From Athripsodes cinereus (lineage: Eukaryota > Arthropoda > Insecta > Trichoptera > Leptoceridae): a DNA stretch of 64,000 bases. The notes beneath the pieces are model-generated. The model had not been told where the DNA came from. It saw only the letters and a list, made by a program, of their open reading frames with translations, and made no database searches. The stretch covers positions 5,704,001 through 5,768,000 of the forward strand of contig OX388320.1 of assembly GCA_947579605.1 (NCBI GenBank), read 5' to 3'. Of this stretch, positions 56,741-64,000 are shown in pieces. Position numbers and translations under genes: made by a program. How positions within the stretch are numbered: the first letter of the stretch is position 1; every line of letters begins with the position of its first letter.

Positions 56741-56904
56741 ACATTAACGGTTGTGTTTAATTTTGGGGAGGATTTTGTCGGGGATAGTCCTTCAGGCGAA
56801 CCTTGAGCCCTTCCTTGAGAAGAATTTGCATGAAGAGTATGGATGACATAGGAATTGACATTCCTGCAACATCCATGGGTGAGGGAGGGTGCAACCCTTA
56901 ATGT
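56741..56904. mobile_element. Small MITE-like element, copy 2
   Basis: The ends ACATTAACGGTTG and GCAACCCTTAATGT are imperfect inverted repeats. The interior TATGGATGACATAGGAATTG..CATTCCTGCAACATCCATGGG matches 14885-14995, with an extra 50 bp. Finding it outside the hAT MITE supports a separate element. Confidence 0.6.
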
Positions 56905-57229
56905 GTATGTATTGTGAAAGTTCAATTTGCTGAATTTAAAATAGATAATAAAATAAAACAATGGAAACTTTCACAACACCAATTTTTTTGTTTTATAGTG
57001 TAAGTAAACATTGTTTTTATTTTATTTTAAATTAATGTATTATTTTGTCAGTATTTCTATCATAAACCTGTAGCATCATGGATAATTAATTTAGTTTTAT
57101 TTAATTGTTTATCGATGAATAAAGTTTTACATGAAAAAAAACTGTAGTCCCATGAAGTGCCAAATTTAATACAATCAACTTAAAAAATTTAGTCTTTACC
57201 TTTTTAAAATTTTGCATATAACGTCAGTT

Positions 57230-57540
57230 TGATTCAAATATGTAACAAGGGTTTCAAAATGAACATATTAGAATACATCACTATCCCAAAATCAAAAAAT
57301 CTGGAAAAAGAAAAAATAATAAATATACAAGTAATAAATAATAAGTATAAAATAATAAATATACTCAACTCCCCGCTCACCCTCCTTCTCACTACCACCA
57401 ACAACCCCACCCTCTCCACACTTCTCCCTCCCCCTAATTAGTACCTAGCTTAAGTCTGCATTTTGTTTTAGTTTTTAAGTTGACGGCACTGAAAATGGAC
57501 TAAGTCCGAAAGGCCTCTGCCAAAATAAAATTTATACAGT
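57230..57540 (+). mobile_element. Penelope-like element 3' fragment, diverged
   Basis: The frame 57229-57441 contains KGFKMNILEYITIPKSKN, which resembles the KGQKLNILEQIEINK segment that ends the GIY-YIG region at 4252-4620. The non-coding tail CTGAAAATGGACTAAGTCCG, AAAGGCCTCTGCC follows. No GIY or YIG motif survives. Confidence 0.55.
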
Positions 57541-58180
57541 GAAAGTTACAGTGTTTTAACTTAATCATTTTAATACAATTAATAAAAATGAACTTTCATA
57601 AGGTTACCACCGAAAAAATAGAATACACAGAATTATATACAAATAACTTACAAAGCATGGATTTTTTAGATATTATACATAAAGTACATAAAATATTCTC
57701 TTTGCACTGTGAGAACTTCCATAAATTATAATATTTATACACATAATGCTTTGTTATTAAGATTGTTAAGAATTACACAACATATACATATTAGAAACTT
57801 ATTTTTTTAAGAACCATATAAATAAACACTTCGAAATTGTGACTTCCAATGTTCACAATATTGCTATGCAAAGTAGTACTGCTGCTTTCGTAAAAAAAGG
57901 GTTTTTAATATACTCTTTATAACCTATAATGTGGGGAAGCCAGCAATAAACTGTTTTATAAGTATTTCTATAAACTAAGAGAAGTTATATTTGATACCAG
58001 TGTTTTAAAAAGTAAGCTTTTGCCATACTGGACTACAAAAATCTTAAATAAAAAATATAAGATATAGTTATCGCCGCATTTATTGACAATAGTAACATTT
58101 TTCTGTGAGATGCAACAATAAAAAATACTCGATATATAATTTATTAAATTTTATCTTTTAGTAAAAATGAGTTAGGTAAA

Positions 58181-58350
58181 TTAAAACGAGTGTTTCATTC
58201 TGCTATAGATTATAAATCGTAAGAGAGACGTCTTTTGACTTATCAGGTCATTACGAATCTTGATAATGTCTTGATAATTCGATCTAATAGTCGAAACAAG
58301 TTTCTCTCACAATTTTTAATCTATCGTAGAAACACTTGTTTCAATATACC
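58181..58350. repeat. Foldback element related to the Drosha intron 8 hairpin
   Basis: Left arm AAACGAGTGTTTCATTCTGC, TATAGATTA and GAGAGACGTC; right arm TAATCTATCGTAGAAACACT. These pair with several mismatches, and the block order (AAACAAG.GTTT, GAGAGAC.TCTTTCG) resembles 26058-26280. Confidence 0.6.
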
Positions 58351-59838
58351 TAATTATGTAATTCTACTATGTGTGCACCAACACAATAAATAAAAATGGG
58401 TTACTTTATCACTACTTTATATCCAAATAATAATAGCATATAAATATCAAAAATGTGTTTATGCTCCTTATACAAATCTATTATTCATCTGATTATTATC
58501 AAACTTATTACACGTATAAAGAACTGACTATAAGAGGGACCCTAATTATAATTTATGCAATATATAAACACCCTTTAACTCAGCACAGAGTTTAGTGTTG
58601 TAAAAATGTCAGACAATAAATATACAATACACTTTGTACCATCGCTCAAAATTAAACTAAATAATATCCACACAAGCATTCACACAATTAAAAATGCTAT
58701 GTTTTGACTTCTTCCACGTCAACTGTCGTAGAAATTTAGTTCTATTTATTTATTTAAAAATATATGCTGACAGGTAGAACAGCATATTGCAGTATGTCAA
58801 AGAATTCGGAGCGCCTATGATAGACTGGATAAATAATATGCATATTTGTAAGATTCTTGCAACTAAAAGTTACTGTTCCTAGATAGAAGCTAGAGATATA
58901 TCGATGGCAATAAATCATGTATCTACTAAAAGAAATAATTCTGCAAAAAAAAAACAATCAGGCTTGCACCGGTTTGCTCGATCGAGTAATACAGTTTATG
59001 ATTTATAATATCTACTGTGCAGTAAATTTTAGTAGTAGTTAAAATCAAAGACAAAAGATTGGTGAGACGAGATTTCAATGAAAAGCCATTTATTGCTCTA
59101 ATATATATTGGAATTAGAAAATCCAAAGTCTTGTAACCAGCGAAAGATATGGATATTATGAGGAAATATTTTAATCATCTGATCAAATTTACTGCCCGCT
59201 TAGATATGCACTATACACATTGTAAGACATACAACTAGTTAATGTTTCTATAGTTTATATATTGACAGTTTTCATAGAAGAAGCCCTAAATACAATGATT
59301 AAGTTTTAACATAATTTATTGTTAAGTAAGTAGATATTAATTTATTTAAACATTCTGTCTTCTCAGTTCTTCTGATTCATTCTAATTAACTACTAATTGT
59401 ATAAATAAATAAACTTAAATCAATTAATTATTTATATAAAATAAATTAAACTAAAAACAATATAATTGTAGAGTCAAATTACTATGTAAAATGAGTGTTG
59501 AAATGTTAACAGTATCTATTGATATTAAATAATAGAAAATATGACGCAGAATGAATGGACAAAAAAAAGATGATTTGGATTAAATTGTACGGTAATAATA
59601 CTGTAAAAAAGGTAAACGGGAAAAAAATAGAGCATGAAATGAAATTAAAAGCACCAAGTCTCAATTTTCAGACAATCATAATATTTTCATAGTTATTGTT
59701 TACAATATTATCTCATACATATGTTTGGTAGCGCGTTACCATATTGATATCAATATTGAAGAGATCTTTACGAGTCTTCACAAATAAAACACACCTGTTT
59801 TATTCCTGATTACACAACGTCTTCTCAGCTTCATAAAT
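58351..59838. other. Intergenic DNA and 3' UTR of the TMEM185 homologue
   Basis: A minus-strand AATAAA at 59799-59804 lies about 35 nt after the stop codon and is the first candidate poly(A) signal. The rest is AT-rich without supported features. Confidence 0.4.
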
Positions 59839-60834
<996 letters not shown>

Positions 60835-60947
60835 CTGTAACGTTAAAAAACACATATAATAATATCACCAATTTATTGCAATTAAAGTTGTTTAAATTAA
60901 TTTGCTCAATATCACACTTTGCATTCTCATAACTTATGTATGTATGT

Positions 60948-62941
60948 TAGGGTGTCCCTTATTTTTCAAAGTTTTAATTTTACAACGCATAGGCTATTAT
61001 TTTATTCATTTGGTCCTAAAACACTCAAAAACCAATTTTTATCTTAATCGGAACAGTGCAACCCGTGCCGACTTGCACGGAAACATCTTCATACAAGTTT
61101 CATACAAAAACTCACAGGGGCGGTGAGTGCCCGTTGTTACTATCACTCAGTCTCGGCTTTTCTGGTAATTATCGCGGATATTTTATATTTCAAAGATGTC
61201 AGTGGTACTAGGAAGCATTATAAAAAGTATTTTCTTGGTTGGTGAAATAAATCAATAGATGATAGGGTCAAAATTACCGTCAAATCGTCAAGTTCTCGCA
61301 GTTCTAACTCTCGACATACGCGATATTAAACTGAATGTTAGTGAAAGCGAAAATGTAGTCGTTTGCGTGCGCATTACATTTTGGAAAAAGGCTAGAATAC
61401 CTAATAGAGATGTTACTAATCATGTTAAGAGGTCAGGCGATCTTTATCAGGTCTGGCAAGAGCTGCCAAAAATAGCAAGTAGATTCAGGATTTTCATAGG
61501 AACCATGAGGAGAACTTTCAACTTGAATTTGATAATTTATGCAATATCGTATACGCCGATGCTCTCAAAAGACTAAAAATCAAAGAAGATAATAAATTAT
61601 TGTAAAAGCAAAGAGAACCAAGACGTACAGGATGCTTAGCGGGTGTTGACAAAAAATGGCTGAAATTAACAAAGAGCAAGGCTGAAAAATAGCAGAAGAG
61701 AAAAAGAGATTAAAACGTATGGTTTCAGAGAGCTTGTTGGCACCTGCTGCTTAACACATCTTTGATACGCCTGACAGAGTCTCTGGCATCCACATAAATT
61801 GAAAATCAGATCTACTGGCGCAATGCATCAAGCACGATGGATGGCAAGAGCTATTTACTCTTCAAAAATATGTTTATTGACTACTCAGTTTAAAATGGGC
61901 GCTAAGGACAAAGAAGCTTTACTAGATGTTTGTTTTATTTTATTGTGGTAGTTCATGTAAAGCCCTTGCTTGAATGCTGTTTGGTGGTGAAAGCGCCTAA
62001 TCAAGACTTGTGTTTTTTAAAAACATTAAATGGTAACGAAAGAATTGACAAGCTGATTTCCAAAGCGACTTAAAACAAGTTCAGCCAATATTTTGTGATA
62101 TTTGTCAAAAGAAAAAGCCGTCCTTTTAATTTTTAAGATGTAATTGATGATCAGACCAAGGGGATCACTGTAGAAAATTTACAAAAAAAGAAAAAATTGG
62201 TGATATGAAAAATCCAAGGAACAAATGTCTGGCTCTCTATATGTTAGGAAGTAGTGCTCAATTTAATACTTATATATTATAACATGTTCTTTTTATGTAT
62301 TCTACAAGTAGCCTTAATGTTTTTATAGGAAATTTTTTGAGTTATTTTGTATCAGTCAAGACCAAAAATTTTTTTTCGTAACTAAAACTTGACAGCAGTT
62401 TCCTTCAAGAAGGTGTATCTTCGTATAATGAAAACGTGGTATTTGTGGAAGCTTAAAAAAAGATATCTAGCTTAAAAGCAGTGAATGACACAGCTGAAAG
62501 AGCTGTTAAACTAATCCAAGGCTTCCATGGTTTGATACCCGCAGATGAAGAATAGAAGCAGTTCTAATTACGTTGTGTGCATGAACATAAAAAAATGTAT
62601 CCAGACTGTAAAAAAGAGACTTTTTAGAGGATATATCCAAATTAATTAATATCAATTTTGTAACTATTTTTGATAATTACAAGAAATGCTCCATATAAAT
62701 TTGTGTTTTGATCAATATTTAGCTAACATAGTGGTATTAAGTGATGATCTACAGCTAAATTTAATAGACGCTTTAAGCTGCTATTTTCTGAAACTTTGAG
62801 GCTCTGTCGGCACGGGTTCCAATCAACTTAGAAAGCTTAAATTCTGTATTTGGGTAAGTAGTAGGCAAATAAACACAATTAGGGGGTATGCGTTTCAATA
62901 ACTGAAAAAAAAATTTTTTCGACCAAATAAGGGACACCCTA
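60948..62941 (+). mobile_element. Decayed 2.0-kb DNA transposon, hAT-like ends
   Basis: TAGGGTGTCCCTTATTT at the left is mirrored by AAATAAGGGACACCCTA at the right, a 17-bp perfect inverted repeat. ATGTATGT flanks both ends (60940-60947 and 62942-62949) as an 8-bp duplication, although the target is a short TATG repeat, which weakens this. The interior carries a plus-strand coding remnant (61259-61690 best preserved) with frameshifts and stops. An 8-bp duplication and TAG start suggest hAT, but the coding remnant does not show a recognisable hAT dimerisation domain. Confidence 0.75.
61259..61690 (+). pseudogene. Transposon-encoded protein remnant of unrecognised family
   Basis: The frame starts in VLAVLTLDIRDIKLNVSESE and continues with FWKKARIPNRDVTNHVKR, GDLYQVWQELPKIASR. 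A frameshift near 61495 leads to NLCNIVYADALKRLKIKED, a stop near 61604, then REPRRTGCLAGVDKKWLKL. I recall similar FW-KARIP and NL--I-HADAL patterns in repeated uncharacterised proteins of insects and cnidarians, but cannot name a family. Further broken frames follow to about 62570. It is flanked by the inverted ends of its own element and is not a host gene. Confidence 0.6.
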
Positions 62942-62976
62942 ATGTATGTATATCATCATCATCACCATCATCGCCC

Positions 62977-63270
62977 TCAACGCTCCTCTCGGGAGCACAG
63001 GGCAGAAACCAGCCTCCTCCATTTAGAGCGTCTCTGCGCCAATTGCGTCACCTCTTTCCACGACATTCCCTGCGCTCTGATATCGTTGTCATAGGAACGG
63101 TGTATTGTGAAAGAGGGACGCCCGGGCCGACGGAACCCCTGCGGACGGAAGAACAGTGCTCTTTTTGGCCAACTATCATTGGGCATTCTCAAAACATGTC
63201 CCAGCCAGGACCATCGTCTCTCACGTATTACGGAGATTACAGGTCTCTGCTGGGTGCGCCGGCGCACAAC
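62977..63270 (-). mobile_element. LINE reverse transcriptase C-terminal fragment, minus
   Basis: The minus strand encodes RERRWSWLGHVLRMPNDSWP, then GFRRPGRPSFTI and MSWKEVTQLAQRRSKWRRLV, SALCSREER and stop. This is the C-terminal module after the reverse transcriptase in a common animal LINE group. The last residues are the true ORF end. The 5' part is missing. Confidence 0.8.
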
Positions 63271-63445
63271 ATCATTGTTTGTTCAATGCGTGCATCATCC
63301 CAATCCTTCTATATGGCTGTGAGTCTTGGCACTTAACCAAGGCTCAAGAGCGGAAGATACTAAGCTTTGAAAACAAGTGTCTTAGAAGGATTTTGGATGT
63401 CAAATGGTATGAACATGAATGTACATATGTATATATTTGTTTATA
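63271..63445 (+). mobile_element. LINE reverse transcriptase fragment, plus, abutting the previous one
   Basis: The plus strand encodes NACIIPILLYGCESWHLTKA and ERKILSFENKCLRRILDVKW. This is the reverse transcriptase thumb-side YG-E-W-LT and CLRRIL motif normally found just before the WLGHVLRM module. Its direction is opposite to 62977-63270, so the two halves of one LINE region meet head to head. Confidence 0.75.
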
Positions 63446-64000
63446 AAGAAGTTATCGTAAGTCTGAAGTGAGAGCTGTATGACTCGAAGTGAAGAGATTC
63501 GGGTTGCCAGAGAGAATTAATCGCATACTAGGCCAGTTTATTTATTCTCTTTGTCAGATTCATTCAATCAGTATAGACATTAACCCTTTTAGTACCATTG
63601 TTTTTTTCTCACGTATACTTAAAAATGCCAAAGAAAACCGTAGTTTTTGATGTCATTTACCCTTATCTCGAAAAAGAAATGCATCTTTTCCGAAAATTAC
63701 CCGATTTTCAAAATTCTTTCAGTGTTTCCTTCAAGAAACCTCAAAGATGGATATTCAAAGTAAAAAAATGATAGAAAAAAATATTGTGGAAGAAAATTAT
63801 TACAAAAATAGAAATCCAAAAAAAAAAAAATGTGCATATGTGCTTTTCCGCACAGACCCCATGGGGCCCTTTTTTGCAGAGGGCACAAATTAAGTCACTC
63901 TCACTCAAAAGTAGCATCATGCGATTTGACAGGACCACAATGTCGCTTCTACCATCACTTTCTTCACAACTTGAACTATGAGCAGGGGTATTTCACGTCA
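63446..64000. other. Window end, no gene recognised
   Basis: AT-rich. A minus-strand frame at about 63690-63940 has closely spaced cysteines (LICALCKKGPHGVCAEKHIC), vaguely like a zinc-binding tail of a transposase. It is too short and worn to assign. Confidence 0.35.

Noticed and set aside
63690..63940. Cysteine-rich minus-strand frame, perhaps a piggyBac-type zinc tail
   Set aside because: Only one short cysteine cluster is visible. There is no catalytic domain or element boundary, so it is not assigned.

Overview
This window is nuclear DNA of an insect. It is AT-rich, its genes are split by short GT-AG introns, and most of the space between and inside genes is filled with old transposable elements. 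The recurring TAGGTACCTA-type motif (for example near 5090 and 16035) and LINE tails that encode or resemble ...ATCGC...GCGATAA..CGCCC are what one sees in moths, butterflies and caddisflies. I therefore lean towards Amphiesmenoptera, but this is inference and not proven by the sequence.

Six host genes can be supported. From left to right they are: a single-exon Ykt6 SNARE (minus, 1429-2028); a six-exon Taf8, a TFIID subunit (minus, 7642-10994); a five-exon Trmu/MTU1 mitochondrial tRNA 2-thiouridylase (plus, 11411-13839), divergent from Taf8 with only 416 bp between start codons; a 19-exon Drosha (plus, 19217-32830); an 18-exon CCDC142 homologue (minus, 39253-48200); and the last two exons of a TMEM185 homologue (minus, 59839-60834). 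For the four complete multi-exon genes I joined the exons by hand. In each case the frame stays open and the summed length is a multiple of three (Taf8 279 aa, Trmu 380 aa, Drosha 1404 aa, CCDC142 832 aa). The genes do not form a pathway together; this is ordinary synteny.

The rest is a mosaic of mobile DNA. The most informative part is 3944-6739. There a Penelope-like retroelement with inverted flanks and a GIY-YIG endonuclease remnant is interrupted by a hAT-like element, which is itself interrupted by a second hAT-like element, each with a target-site duplication. Other elements with defined ends are hAT-type MITEs at 14753-15215, 29853-30200, 41767-41931 and 53482-53794, a pogo-like MITE at 38585-39041, a TA-flanked MITE at 551-958, and a 2.0 kb decayed DNA transposon with an unfamiliar coding remnant at 60948-62941 inside the TMEM185 gene. 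LINE 3' fragments, tRNA-derived SINEs and a recurrent SINE-like repeat whose tail matches a local LINE are scattered throughout. Several foldback elements sit in Drosha introns and would put long hairpins into its own pre-mRNA.

No CRISPR array, bacterial operon, rRNA gene, intact tRNA gene or viral genome was seen. All exon borders are manual calls from GT/AG sites, frame and remembered family conservation; no alignment or transcript data were available.
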